A DNA stretch of 64,000 nucleotides from Ardenticatenaceae bacterium (lineage in GTDB: Bacteria; Chloroflexota; Anaerolineae; Promineifilales; Promineifilaceae): assembly GCA_020634315.1 (NCBI GenBank), contig JACKBV010000017.1, forward strand, positions 29,284-93,283, given 5' to 3'. The position numbers and the translations under genes were made by a program. The first letter of the stretch is position 1. Each line of letters begins with the position of its first letter. The notes below the pieces were generated by a model that had not been told where the DNA came from, did not search any database, and was given only the letters and a program-made list of their open reading frames with translations. Below, in pieces: positions 19,104 to 28,149 of this stretch.

Positions 19104-19784
19104 ATGAAGAAACTGTATTTACTGTCCATTTTGACCATTTTTGCGCTGTTATTGACAGGCTGTTTTGCCTTGCAAGAAGCGGAAGAGTCAAGTGGAGCGG
19201 CCGTTGCCCCTACCTTAGAGGCGGCGGCGGCTGACAGTCAAAGCGCATCTGGGACTGTGTACACAATTGATGCGGCACAATCCGAAGCGCGTTTCTACAT
19301 TGACGAGGTGCTGCGCGGATCAGACTTCCAGGTGGTGGGTGTCACCAATAATGTGGCGGGGCAGGTTTCTCTGGATGCCAATAATCCAGCTGCGACCCAA
19401 ATTGGGGAGATTGTGATCAATGCGCGTGACTTTGTGACTGACAGTGATTTTCGCAACAATGCCATCCGCAACAGAATCCTGCTGACGGACAGCTATGAGT
19501 ATGTTACGTTTACGCCCAAAGAGTTGGTGGGGCTGCCGGACAGCATTGCGGTTGGGGAAAGCTATGACTTCCAGATCGTTGGTGATTTGACCATTGTGGG
19601 GCAGACGAAAGAAGTGACGTTTGCGGCGACGGTGACGCTGGCGTCGGCGACTGACCTGCAAGGGACGGCGACGACGATTATCACGTATGCGGATTGGGGA
19701 ATTTCTGTGCCGTTGTCGCAAGCGGTAACGGCCGTTGCCGATGAAGTGACCCTCGAACTCAACTTCGTCGCTGTCGCGCAATAA
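19104..19784 (+). CDS. YceI-family lipoprotein
   Basis: 226 residues; GAGGAGAAG stands before the ATG. A lipobox LLLTGC (Cys about 20) marks a lipoprotein, followed by an Ala/Ser linker to about 50. The rest is a YceI lipocalin-like domain: YTIDAAQSEARFYIDEVLRG, NNVAGQVSLD, IVINARDFVTDSDFRNNAIR, EYVTFTPKEL and GDLTIVGQTKEVTFAATVTL. YceI proteins bind polyisoprenoid or other amphiphilic molecules in an extracytoplasmic barrel; the ligand here is unknown. The leader holds the shared module and hairpin repeat, and a hairpin of two ACGGCCGT copies follows the stop. It appears to be a single-gene unit. Confidence 0.9.
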   Translation: MKKLYLLSILTIFALLLTGCFALQEAEESSGAAVAPTLEAAAADSQSASGTVYTIDAAQSEARFYIDEVLRGSDFQVVGVTNNVAGQVSLDANNPAATQIGEIVINARDFVTDSDFRNNAIRNRILLTDSYEYVTFTPKELVGLPDSIAVGESYDFQIVGDLTIVGQTKEVTFAATVTLASATDLQGTATTIITYADWGISVPLSQAVTAVADEVTLELNFVAVAQ

Positions 19785-19823
19785 GTTAGACGCAGACTTT
19801 TCGCAAAAAGAATATTGTTTTGT

Positions 19824-19858
19824 AAACGGCCGTTTCCGCACAGGAAACGGCCGTTTTA
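19824..19858 (+). terminator. Terminator-like hairpin built of two ACGGCCGT copies
   Basis: AAACGGCCGTTTCC (19824-19837), five bases, GGAAACGGCCGTTT (19843-19856), then TATG. The 14-base perfect stem lies 40 bases beyond the YceI stop codon. Each arm is also itself palindromic. The following T run is short, so strength is uncertain. Confidence 0.6.
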
Positions 19859-19875
19859 TGTTTAGTCAAACCATC

Positions 19876-19929
19876 TTGACAAAACTAGTAACTTAGATAA
19901 TAATTTTTCAAAACCGAAACTAGTAACTT
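19876..19929 (+). promoter_or_regulatory. Promoter of the PadR-ABC operon with two direct repeats
   Basis: TTGACA (19876-19881), 17 bases, AATAAT (19899-19904): a near-consensus housekeeping promoter. AAACTAGTAACTT occurs at 19882-19894, between the two boxes, and again at 19917-19929, each followed by a TTAGAT-like stretch. A repressor bound there would block the promoter; the adjacent PadR protein is the obvious candidate (inference). Confidence 0.65.
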
Positions 19930-19945
19930 GTTTATTAGATAAATT

Positions 19946-20533
19946 ATGTCTGTACGGAACGCCATTTTAGGATTGTTAGCCAACCGCCCGCGACATGGTT
20001 ACGAACTGCACGACGCATTTGAAGCCATGGTGGGCGGCGAACAAAACTGGGACATCAAACCGGCCCAGGTTTACACGACGCTATCCCGCCTGGAGAAAAA
20101 AGGGTTGGTGATAGAAGATGGCATCGAGCAAGCTGGCGGCCCGGAAAAACACATCTACACGGTAACAGCCGCAGGTCTGACAGAACTGCAAGAATGGTTT
20201 GCGCAGCCAGTCTTAAGCGACCGCCGCCGCGATGAGTTTTTCCTCAAGCTAATGCTCAGCCTGACCATCCCCGACGCCGATCCGCGCCGGTTGATTTATG
20301 TCCAGCGAGCCGGTCTTTACAAGGAACTACACACCCTGACGGCACAGCGCAGCCAGGTCGATCCGCAAACAGAGTTGGCCTACCTTCTCTTGATGGATCA
20401 GGCCATCATGCATTTGGAAGCAGACCTGCGCTGGCTGGAAATGGTGGAAGCGCGGCTGGATGAGATTTGCCGGCAGCCGGTTCCCGAACCGAGCGAGCGA
20501 CCACGCGGGCGACCGCCCAAGGGAGAGTCGTGA
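19946..20533 (+). CDS. PadR-family transcriptional regulator
   Basis: 195 residues. A winged helix (about 1-85; NAILGLLANRPRHGYELHDA, VYTTLSRLEKKGLVIED, YTVTAAGLTELQEWF) is followed by the long helical PadR C-terminal dimerisation region (Vir_act_alpha_C type, about 95-175). It ends in ERPRGRPPKGES, which resembles an AT-hook (core RGRP), an unusual tail for PadR. The gene lies 60 bases before an ABC ATPase/permease pair, the classical arrangement of PadR repressors that control exporters. The two ACTAGTAACTT repeats in the promoter are its likely operator. The inducer is unknown. Confidence 0.9.
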   Translation: MSVRNAILGLLANRPRHGYELHDAFEAMVGGEQNWDIKPAQVYTTLSRLEKKGLVIEDGIEQAGGPEKHIYTVTAAGLTELQEWFAQPVLSDRRRDEFFLKLMLSLTIPDADPRRLIYVQRAGLYKELHTLTAQRSQVDPQTELAYLLLMDQAIMHLEADLRWLEMVEARLDEICRQPVPEPSERPRGRPPKGES

Positions 20534-20593
20534 CCCATACCGTAATCCATTGCCGGATTATGGCAGCCGATTGTGAATATTGGAGATTTAACC

Positions 20594-21349
20594 ATGAGTA
20601 TTGTCAAAACCGAACAATTAACGAAAGTATACGGTAAAGGCGCAACGGCCGTTACCGCCCTCAACCAACTCAACCTCAACATCCAACCCGGCGAATTTGT
20701 CGCCGTGATGGGGCCGAGCGGCTGCGGCAAATCCACCTTGCTGCACCTTGTTGGCGGGTTAGACCAGCCCACATCCGGGCGCGTCTTGTTAGATGGACAA
20801 GACATGTCTAACCTCAGCGACGATGCGCGTGCCGAACTGCGTCGCCGCAGCGTGGGGCTTGTCTTTCAATTCTTCAACCTGATTCCCGTGCTCGACGCTG
20901 TGGAGAATGCCGCGCTGCCGTTGGTGTTGGATGGCGTGCGCCAAAGCGAGGCACAGCAAAAAGCAAAAGATTGGTTGACCCGTGTTGGCCTTTCTGACCG
21001 CTTTAGCCATCGCCCGGATCAATTGTCCGGTGGGCAGCAGCAGCGCGTTGCGCTTGCCCGCGCTCTTGTCGCCGAACCCGCCTTAATTTTGGCGGACGAG
21101 CCAACCGGCAATCTCGATTCGCGCTCTGCTGACGAAATTGCGCTCCTGCTGCGCCAGATCAGCAGCGAATGGAACCGCACGGTACTCATGGTGACGCATG
21201 ACCCGCGCATTGCGGCGCATGCCAGTCGCATTGTCTTCCTCAAGGATGGCACCATTGTCGATGAAACACGCCTGTCTGATGGGGGCGTATCCGGCCGCAA
21301 CAACGGGCAAGAACAGTTGGTGCGTGCAAAATTGGAGGTGGCGTCATGA
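20594..21349 (+). CDS. ABC transporter ATP-binding protein (LolD/MacB type)
   Basis: 251 residues from the ATG at 20594, which follows TTGGAGATT; an upstream GTG at 20573 contains that binding site and is not used. Walker A GPSGCGKST (about 40-48), Q-loop VFQFFNLIPVLDAVENAALP, signature LSGGQQQRVALARAL (about 143-157), Walker B LILADEPTGNLDS (about 163) and the switch His in MVTHDPRIAAHA are all present. It powers the FtsX-type permease encoded next, with which it overlaps by ATGA. Pairs of this type extrude lipoproteins, peptides or drugs, or act as mechanotransmitters; the PadR gene upstream suggests export of a toxic compound. Confidence 0.93.
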   Translation: MSIVKTEQLTKVYGKGATAVTALNQLNLNIQPGEFVAVMGPSGCGKSTLLHLVGGLDQPTSGRVLLDGQDMSNLSDDARAELRRRSVGLVFQFFNLIPVLDAVENAALPLVLDGVRQSEAQQKAKDWLTRVGLSDRFSHRPDQLSGGQQQRVALARALVAEPALILADEPTGNLDSRSADEIALLLRQISSEWNRTVLMVTHDPRIAAHASRIVFLKDGTIVDETRLSDGGVSGRNNGQEQLVRAKLEVAS

Positions 21350-23878
21350 CCTTTCAGGTGAAACTGGCGTTACGCTATTTGCGCGGGCGCAGATTACGCA
21401 CCGGTCTCACGCTTATGGCTATTGTCTTTGGCGTGATGATGATCTTTGGCTTTAATGGCATTTTGCCAGCTATGCAGCAGGCCATTCAAGGGGTTTGGCG
21501 GGCATGGCTGACCAGGTGGACTTGACGGTTTCGAGCGAGACGCGCGGCGCTTTTGCGGCCGATGTCGTCGCAAAAGTGGCCGATACGCCGGGGATTGCGT
21601 TGGTTGCGCCGTCGTTGGTACGGCCGTTAATCTTACCGCCTGCTCAATCACTCCCGCCGATAATGGCACGTCTGTTACCTCGTTTGTCGTGCGCGGCGTG
21701 GACCCGGAATTGGCGGACAAGATTGACCACATTGCCCTGGCAAACGGCCGTTTCCTGCAAACGGCCGATACCAACGCCATCCTCATTTCCAATAATTTGG
21801 CACAGCAAACCGGGCTTGGCGTCGGTGACAGCCTCGATTTACCTGCGGCCAGCGGTTTGGTTACATTTGCAATTGTTGGCGTGACCACCGGCCGCCCGCC
21901 GCAAAGCAGCGAAGAACTGTTCATGCCACTGGCGGCGGCGCAAGCCTTGTATAACCTGCCGGGACAAATCAACACCATCGAAGCCAGATTCGCCGCCGAC
22001 AGCGATGGCGAAACTGTGCGCCAAGCTGTGCTGGACAAACTGGGCAGCGGCTTCAAATTGGGCGGTGCTACGGCTGGCTCTGAATTTGCCTCTGCGCTGG
22101 AAGCGGCCAATTACATTTACAACATGTTTGGCATTATTGCCATTATCCTGGGCGGCTTCATCATCTTTATCACCTTTCGTACCATCGTTGTGGAACGTCG
22201 CCGTGACATTGGTATGCTGCGTGCCATTGGCGCATCGCGCAAGACCATTTTAGGGATGTTGCTCACCGAAAGCCTGGTGCTGGGTGTTATGGGCACGGGC
22301 CTGGGTATTTTGGCTGGCTATGCCATGGCTGCCGGGTTGTTGATAGGAATGCGCGGCCTGATTGAAGATTTGATGCGCACCAACATTGGTGGGCCATCGT
22401 TTGCGCCATGGGTGTTTGCTTTGTCCATTGGCATGGGCATCGGTATTACGCTGCTGGCCGGGTTGGCTCCGGCGTTGGCGGCAATGCGTGTCTCTCCGTT
22501 GGAGGCGTTACGGCCGTCTCTGGCTGAAGTGGAACGGCGCAGCGCGAGTCGCAGCGCTATCGTTGGCGTGGTTCTGATCGTCATTGCCTTTATTACCTTG
22601 GTTACGGGCAGCGTCAGCATCGCCTCATTTGGCATTTTGCTGTTCTTGACGGGGCTGGTGTTGATTGGCCCGGCGCTTGTTTACCCCATCGCCCGTATCT
22701 TTGGCCGACTGCTGAGCCTCATCTTTGCGCGTGAAGGGCAAATTGCGCAGGGCAACCTGACGCGCCAACCGGGGCGGGCGGCGATTACGGCGTCGGCCAT
22801 TACGATTGGCCTGTCGTTGTTGGTGGCTCTTGGTGGTTTGCTCACGACATTGGTGGGCGGGATGGGCGGCTGGATTGATAAAACGCTGGGCAGCGATTAC
22901 CTGTTTATGCCGCAGTCGTTGATTCTTGGCGGCGGCAATATTGGGGCTGGGCCACAATTGCTGGCGGAGATTGATGCCATTCCCGGCGTGGAGACAACGA
23001 CGACGCTGCGTCAGGCAACGACGCGCATTGATGGTGCCGATGTGCAGCTTGTGGGCATTGACCCTGTCACGTATCCACAGGTGGCCGGACTGATTTTTTC
23101 TGCCGGAGATGAGGAGACGGTGTATGAGGAGATGGAAAACGGCCGTTTAATCATTGTTAATGGCATTTTTGCCGCGCAAAATCGGCTGGCTGTTGGCGAT
23201 ACATTAACGCTGCAAACCCCGGATGGCACGCAAGATTACAAAGTAGCGGCCGTTGCCGGTGATTTCCTCAACTTCAAGCTGGCGACGGGTTACATTTCGC
23301 AGGCTAATCTGGCACAGGATTTCCACGAGACGACGGATTTGCTCATCATGGTGGATCAGGCGGCGGGGGCAGATGAAACGGCCGTACAAGCATCCTTGCA
23401 AGCGCTGGCCCCTGATTACCCCGCTTTCACCTTCTATTCATTGACTGAATGGCAGGTGGAAATGGAGAAAACCATGTCGGCCCTGAATGGCATGTACGTT
23501 TTGTTGATCATCCTGGCGATTCCCTCGCTCATCGCCTTGATCAATACGCTGGCGATCAATGTGCTCGAACGCACGCGTGAAATTGGCACATTGCGTGCTG
23601 TCGGCGCAACACGGCGTCAGGTGAAGCGCATGATCACCGCCGAAAGCCTGCTGTTGGCGGCGACAGGAACGCTGTTTGGCTTGTTGTCCGGATTGTGGCT
23701 CAGTTACATCCTGGTAGGAGCCATGAATCTAATCGGGTTGGTTTTTCCCTTCTCCTTCTCCTATGCCGGAGCCATTGTGGCAATTGTTGTCGGGTTGGGC
23801 TTTGGCATTTTGGGCGCTTTGATTCCGGCGCGGCAGGCCACAAAACTGGATATTGTGCAGGCATTGGCCTACGAATAG
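21346..23878 (+). CDS. FtsX/MacB-type ABC transporter permease, two frame breaks
   Basis: The ATG at 21346 overlaps the ATPase stop. Joined length about 840 residues. Frame 1 gives FQVKLALRYLRGRRLRTGLT and a first helix, then breaks near 21497 (GGGGTTTGGCGGG); frame 2 gives GMADQVDLTVSSETRGAFAA, breaking near 21612; frame 3 (VNLTACSITPADNGTSVTSF onward) runs to 23878. The protein contains two FtsX units, each with a soluble MacB-like periplasmic part followed by helices: TFRTIVVERRRDIGMLRAIG and VLERTREIGTLRAVGATRRQ are the paired coupling segments. The double-FtsX, about 10-helix form works with one ATPase gene. A terminator hairpin follows at 23912. The breaks are probably base-call indels. 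Confidence 0.83.
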
Positions 23879-23911
23879 CTTGATTCAGGCAAGATGATCA
23901 TTTGGCTTAGC

Positions 23912-23942
23912 AAGGGGCGAACGGCGAGTTCGCCCCTTTTTG
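23912..23942 (+). terminator. Rho-independent terminator of the PadR-ABC operon
   Basis: AAGGGGCGAAC, five bases, GTTCGCCCCTT, then TTT: an 11-base stem with a T run 33 bases after the permease stop. A second dyad, AACGCGATTT-GCC-AAATCGCGTT (23948-23970), follows directly and may be a regulatory site for the next gene. Confidence 0.85.
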
Positions 23943-24023
23943 CTTATAACGCGATTTGCCAAATCGCGTTACACTGGGGATAGTCAGAAGGCGTGGGGTA
24001 AATTGAAGTGAGTGAGATAGGGC

Positions 24024-25163
24024 ATGGATGAAATTACGCTCGTTGCAACAGCGACATTTGGCTTGGAAACAGTGGTAAAGCATGAAGTGAAGGCGTTGGG
24101 CTTTGATGATTTGCGCGTGGCGGATGGCAAGATTGAGTTTGCGGCAACGGCGGCTGACATTCCGCGTGCAAATTTGTGGCTGCGCTGTGCGGATCGGGTG
24201 TTGTTGAAGGTGGGGGCGTTTACGGCCGTTACCTTTGACGATCTCTTTGAGCAAACAAAAGCGCTGCCTTGGGAACAGTGGATACCGATAGACGGCCGTT
24301 TCCCCGTCATCGGCAAATCCGTGAAATCCACGCTGCGCAGCGTGCCTACCTGCCAGGCAATTGTCAAAAAAGCGGTCGTCGAGCGCCTGAAACAAGCCTA
24401 TGGTGCCAACTGGTTTGCCGAAGCAGCCGGTGATTACACCATTCAGGTGTCGCTGCTGAAGGACGAAGTGCAATTGACCATTGACACCTCTGGTGATGGC
24501 CTGCACAAGCGAGGCTACCGCGCCGAAGCAGGCGAAGCACCCTTAAAAGAAACATTGGCGGCGGCGTTAGTGCAGTTAAGCTTCTGGCGTAAAGATCGCC
24601 TGTTGCTAGACCCGATGTGTGGTTCTGGCACGATTTTGATTGAGGCGGCGCTGTTGGGGCGCAACATTGCCCCTGGTTTGCGGCGCACGTTTGCCGCTGA
24701 AACGTGGCCGTCCATTGATGCCGCTCTGTGGACAAAGGCGCGGCAAGAAGCAACGGCCGTTATCGATCAGGAAAGCGCCTTACAGCTTTATGGCTACGAT
24801 GTGGATGCCACGAGCATTGCCATTGCCCAAAGCAATGCGGTTAAGGCTGGTGTGGGGGCGGATATTCAATTTGCCCAGCAGGATGTGCGCGATTTGTGGA
24901 TTGACCAGCAGTATGGTGTCCTCATTTCTAATCCGCCTTATGGTATGCGCATGGCGGAGTTTCAGGAAATGAATGAGATTTATATTGCCCTGAACAAGAT
25001 GCTGCGCAAAAAGCAAGGTTGGTCTGTTTATGTCCTCACGGCAGACAAGAAGTTCCCCGATTACTTTAAGCGTTCACGACCAGACCGGGTGCGCAAGTTG
25101 TATAACGGCCGTATCGAAGTGAACTATTATCAGTATCATGGCGAGAAGCCACCTCGTTTGTAG
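24024..25163 (+). CDS. THUMP-domain SAM-dependent RNA methyltransferase (RlmL/YpsC-like)
   Basis: 379 residues. The N-terminal ferredoxin-like plus THUMP region (about 1-160) opens ITLVATATFGLETVVKHEVK, as in RlmL. The methyltransferase domain has LLLDPMCGSGTILIEAALLG (SAM site, about 193), and the N6/N2-guanine motif ISNPPYGMRMAEF (NPPY, about 302). Proteins of this family methylate N2 of a guanosine in 23S rRNA (G2445 in E. coli, by family knowledge). It lacks the second RlmK half found in E. coli. It stands alone between a terminator and a converging Nfu gene. One motif copy supplies the loop residues NGR at about 359. Confidence 0.9.
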   Translation: MDEITLVATATFGLETVVKHEVKALGFDDLRVADGKIEFAATAADIPRANLWLRCADRVLLKVGAFTAVTFDDLFEQTKALPWEQWIPIDGRFPVIGKSVKSTLRSVPTCQAIVKKAVVERLKQAYGANWFAEAAGDYTIQVSLLKDEVQLTIDTSGDGLHKRGYRAEAGEAPLKETLAAALVQLSFWRKDRLLLDPMCGSGTILIEAALLGRNIAPGLRRTFAAETWPSIDAALWTKARQEATAVIDQESALQLYGYDVDATSIAIAQSNAVKAGVGADIQFAQQDVRDLWIDQQYGVLISNPPYGMRMAEFQEMNEIYIALNKMLRKKQGWSVYVLTADKKFPDYFKRSRPDRVRKLYNGRIEVNYYQYHGEKPPRL

Positions 25164-25277
25164 CGGGTAATCTGTAACACTGGCGTCAGCGTCAATGACG
25201 CTGATCACAAACCTGCTGCTATCGTGGCTCCTTGGCGACTCCCCGGTGCTGGAGGATTCAACCAGCAATTGACAAGG

Positions 25278-25308
25278 CCAATGGTCGGTAATCAGTACCG
25301 ACCATTGG
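25278..25308. terminator. Bidirectional hairpin between the RNA methyltransferase and Nfu genes
   Basis: CCAATGGTCGGTA, ATCAG, TACCGACCATTGG: a perfect 13-base stem between two convergent genes (stops at 25163 and 25312). No strong T run on either side. The bases fit the GGTCGGTAATCAGT stutter family seen in other gaps. Confidence 0.6.
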
Positions 25309-25311
25309 GAA

Positions 25312-25593
25312 TTAGACGGCTTCGATAGAGTTAACTTCAGGGAAGAATTGTTTGACCGTGCCCGCAACCCAGCCTTTTAACGTGGCTGGAGCCAGGGCAC
25401 ATCCTTCGCAAGCGCCGGTCATGCGCACTTGCAAATGATGTCCATCAAAAGAGACCATTTCGACCGCGCCACCATGATAATGGGTAATGTAATCACTGAG
25501 GGTGTTGATCAGGGCACGCATCCGTTCTTCTGTCGATTGCGTTGTGGACAAATCGCTAATATCAGGTTTACCACCGGCATACAGTGTAGACAT
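25312..25593 (-). CDS. NifU C-terminal-domain (Nfu) iron-sulfur scaffold/carrier
   Basis: 93 residues. The NifU-C domain covers about 25-90, with the cluster-binding pair C62/C65 in GACEGCALAPATLKGWV. Nfu proteins carry [4Fe-4S] clusters to client enzymes as homodimers bridging a cluster between CxxC motifs. NifJ, endonuclease III and other cluster proteins encoded here are possible clients. The ATG is preceded by AGAGGTAAATCCC and by the 44-base leader repeat also found before the beta-glucosidase gene. Confidence 0.92.
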   Translation of the reverse strand: MSTLYAGGKPDISDLSTTQSTEERMRALINTLSDYITHYHGGAVEMVSFDGHHLQVRMTGACEGCALAPATLKGWVAGTVKQFFPEVNSIEAV

Positions 25594-25609
25594 GGGATTT
25601 ACCTCTTTT

Positions 25610-25654
25610 GTAAATCGGATTGTTAATCCGATAGTCGGATTAGCAATCCGACCT
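25610..25654 (-). repeat. Leader repeat GTCGGATTGCTAATCCGAC..., copy upstream of Nfu
   Basis: On the minus strand this is identical over about 44 bases to 10299-10342, including both GGATT...AATCC dyads. As there, it ends just before the ribosome-binding site (AGAGG) of the downstream gene. A further CGGATTACG fragment lies at about 25724. Confidence 0.8.
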
Positions 25655-25789
25655 GCTGAACCTCTTGGAGAGAGCTTGCGCTCAGGTTGTCTTCTTGGAA
25701 AATAGCGGGGATTAGAGGATGATCGGATTACGAAAATATTCCTTATCCAATCCCTGCTTCACTGGTCATTGTACATCATAATGGGGTGA

Positions 25790-26131
25790 ATGACGTTGAT
25801 TTTTCATATTACGACCAAACAAGATTGGGAAACGGCCGTTTCCGCCAACCACTACCGCACACATTCCCTGGATAGTGAAGGATTCATTCACTGTTCCACG
25901 CGTGAACAAGTCATCGGCACCGCCAATGCCTATTTTCACGGGCAAACAGACCTGCTGCTGCTTTGCTTAGACCCGGCACGCATCACAGCAGACATTGTGT
26001 ATGAAGATTTATATGGCAAGGGACAGCAATTCCCCCACATTTATGGCTCGCTCAGTTTGGATGCGGTTGTCCATGTCATCCCATTCCCTCCTGCCGCCGA
26101 TGGTTCCTTCACCTTGCCAGAAGGGATATGA
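25790..26131 (+). CDS. DUF952 family protein
   Basis: 113 residues, the usual size. It opens LIFHITTKQDWETA and contains DSEGFIHCSTREQVIGTAN and VYEDLYGKGQQFPHIYGSL, the three blocks that define DUF952: an ADP-ribosyltransferase-like small fold with conserved His, Cys and GxxFPHxYG. The biochemical role is not established. It stands alone with a plus-strand start 40 bases after a quiet AT-rich stretch. One ACGGCCGT copy provides the peptide ETAVS near residue 14. Confidence 0.9.
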   Translation: MTLIFHITTKQDWETAVSANHYRTHSLDSEGFIHCSTREQVIGTANAYFHGQTDLLLLCLDPARITADIVYEDLYGKGQQFPHIYGSLSLDAVVHVIPFPPAADGSFTLPEGI

Positions 26132-26154
26132 GATTTGCGTCTTGTGAATTGTGC

Positions 26155-26253
26155 TTATTCGCGGTCACGAACGACAAAATAGACGACGACCACGACAACA
26201 GCGGCGACCATGACACAGCCGCCAAGCAAGAAAATAAGACTTACACTCATCAT
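26155..26253 (-). CDS. Small single-helix membrane protein (32 residues)
   Basis: ATG at 26253 preceded by TTGAGGGTATTG. The protein is almost entirely one hydrophobic helix (SLIFLLGGCVMVAAVVVVV, then YFVV) ending in the charged RDRE and a TAA. It lies downstream of the L,D-transpeptidase terminator, so it may be read from its own start signal or by read-through. A good binding site, a short well-bounded frame and clear helix topology support a real gene; no homologue is known to me. Confidence 0.5.
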   Translation of the reverse strand: MMSVSLIFLLGGCVMVAAVVVVVVYFVVRDRE

Positions 26254-26267
26254 CAATACCCTCAAAA

Positions 26268-26303
26268 AGAGAAGGTTGCCTGACACATAGCCAGGCAACC
26301 TTC
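26268..26303 (-). terminator. Terminator of the L,D-transpeptidase gene
   Basis: AAGGTTGCCTG (26272-26282) pairs with CAGGCAACCTT (26292-26302). On the minus strand it is followed by CTCTTTTTG. It starts 4 bases past the stop at 26306. Confidence 0.85.
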
Positions 26304-26305
26304 AG

Positions 26306-27946
26306 TTATGGTTGAATTTCGACAATTACCCCTTCTTCTGCCCAATCATACAATATTTGCGCATTATCGCTGCTCAGAAGAATGCAGCCATAGGTCACAG
26401 GATGACCAAGACTGCTGGTCCAAAGAAGCTGTGACCCATTGCGCGAGGGAAAGCCATGAAAGCCGTTCATGAAATCAGATGTGGGCACAGGACGGTAAAT
26501 GCCCATGAAGGAAGGCATCCACAAATCCCAATTGCCGGCATAGGCTGTTTCCTCGTGGGTTTGTATTTGGAAAATGCCGGGAGACGTTGGGCTGTCGGCA
26601 ATGCCGGTGCTGGCTGCCCATTCCCATTTCAGGCTGCCATTTTCGTAAACCCATGCTTTTTGCTGGGTGATGCTGACCACAACGCGTTTGTTTTCCACCA
26701 CGGGCAGCGGGATTAACTCATCTACGGAGGGGATGGTCAGAATTTGTCCGGCGAAGAGGCTGTCTACGCCGGGGTTTGCCTGCTGAATCCAGGGGTAGGG
26801 GATGCCATAATCGCGGCCAATGCTGGAGATGGTTTCGCCAGATTGAACGACGTGCTGCTGCGGATAATGGTAAGCACGCAAGCTGACGTTGGGGTTTTGG
26901 CTGGCTATGGCCTGGGAAACGGCCGTTCCCGCCATTGCTTCATCCACATACCGACTGCCGCCCAACTGCGTCACCTGCGCATTCAGATGTGCGCCAACTT
27001 GCGCCGCGTCGAGCGTCCAGGTGAATTGTCCTTGTTGTGCCGCAGCCGCATCAAAGGTCAGCCATTGCCCCCATATATCCGGGGTGAGCGTCCATGTCCA
27101 ACTGTCGTCGCTAACTGCATCGAAGACACGCACGGCAACGGCCGTTCCCAGCAGCCCGTTTGCCTGTTCGACCACACCGCTGACATCGGTGACAGTGGGG
27201 GCAATCGTCGTGGTAATCAGGTCGAAACGGCCGTTGAGCACGGCCGCGGCAGCCTGCAATTGCAAGCTGCGCAGGGTCGCCTCCAGGTCGAGTGCTTGAC
27301 CGGATGTGGCGGGAGTGGCAGCGAAACGGCCGTTTACCAATTCCATGCCCGCATCCACCGGCTGCACCTGCAACTCATTAGTCAATGCGCCCAAATTAGC
27401 GCGTGCCGCTTCCACATCCAATTCCCACACAGGCACAACTGGAAAGCGCAAGCCATAACGCAAACCCTGGCGCAAACTTCCCCAGGAGCGTCCCTGCCGG
27501 TAAGCGGCAGCAACCGTCGCTTCCACGTCCAGGCTAATGCCCAATGTTTCCGGGGGCACATTCCAGGTGTGGTCGGCAGCGGCAAGCGTGATGGTGCGAC
27601 TTTGCCAATTATTTTGCAATGTCGTTACCGCTTCAGCCTGGCTGCGTCCGCCCAGGTCTATCCCTAGCACAGAGACACCCGGCAGCAGCCAACTGCTTTC
27701 ATAAAGCAAAACACCGCCGCCAATGATGAGGGTGGCGATGGCTAAAAAGACAAGGATTGCCAGGCCAACAACAATGCGCAGCAGCCAGTGGCGACGGCGC
27801 GGCGGCGCAGGTTTCGGGACGGGTATCCACAATTCGGTGGGGGATTCGGCCGTTGGCTGCGCTGCCGCACCACGGGGTGTGCCTGCTTCTCGTGGCAAGG
27901 GATACATGGGAATGGTTGGTTGTTCCGCGTGACGACTTTTTGACAT
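26306..27946 (-). CDS. Membrane-anchored L,D-transpeptidase with PG-binding and LysM domains
   Basis: 546 residues: cytoplasmic Pro-rich N-terminus, transmembrane helix (about 56-80), two peptidoglycan-binding-4 (VanW-associated) regions (about 90-340; GVSVLGIDLGGRSQAEAVTT), LysM (about 370-412; HVVQSGETISSIGRDYGIPY) and a YkuD catalytic domain (about 425-546). The active-site Cys is C521 in SLGHPVTYGCILLSSDNAQ; the usual HGC is YGC here, a known variation. The enzyme cross-links peptidoglycan or attaches proteins to it outside the membrane. Five ACGGCCGT copies fall inside, mostly in linkers. A terminator follows. It is transcribed in the same direction as trmD, but a hairpin separates them. 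Confidence 0.92.
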   Translation of the reverse strand: MSKSRHAEQPTIPMYPLPREAGTPRGAAAQPTAESPTELWIPVPKPAPPRRRHWLLRIVVGLAILVFLAIATLIIGGGVLLYESSWLLPGVSVLGIDLGGRSQAEAVTTLQNNWQSRTITLAAADHTWNVPPETLGISLDVEATVAAAYRQGRSWGSLRQGLRYGLRFPVVPVWELDVEAARANLGALTNELQVQPVDAGMELVNGRFAATPATSGQALDLEATLRSLQLQAAAAVLNGRFDLITTTIAPTVTDVSGVVEQANGLLGTAVAVRVFDAVSDDSWTWTLTPDIWGQWLTFDAAAAQQGQFTWTLDAAQVGAHLNAQVTQLGGSRYVDEAMAGTAVSQAIASQNPNVSLRAYHYPQQHVVQSGETISSIGRDYGIPYPWIQQANPGVDSLFAGQILTIPSVDELIPLPVVENKRVVVSITQQKAWVYENGSLKWEWAASTGIADSPTSPGIFQIQTHEETAYAGNWDLWMPSFMGIYRPVPTSDFMNGFHGFPSRNGSQLLWTSSLGHPVTYGCILLSSDNAQILYDWAEEGVIVEIQP

Positions 27947-27985
27947 GGTTTTAGCTATACCTCAATAAAACTTCCTGTACAAAAG

Positions 27986-28040
27986 GATGCGTGTGGTTGT
28001 GCGTAAGCCTTCCCAGAACTCTGCCTCAACCACACGCATC
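27986..28040 (-). terminator. Hairpin after trmD
   Basis: GATGCGTGTGGTTG (27986-27999) pairs perfectly with CAACCACACGCATC (28027-28040), loop 27. On the minus strand it is followed by CTTTTG. It lies about 110 bases past the trmD stop and before the next gene's start at 27946. Confidence 0.65.
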
Positions 28041-28149
28041 TTGTTTCATAACGACAAGAATAGCAGAAAAGTTCCTACGCCAACTTGACGCAAAGCTGCT
28101 TAACGGGCTACGAGAGAGTTGTGTGTCGTCATTTGTGCGTACGCTGCCT

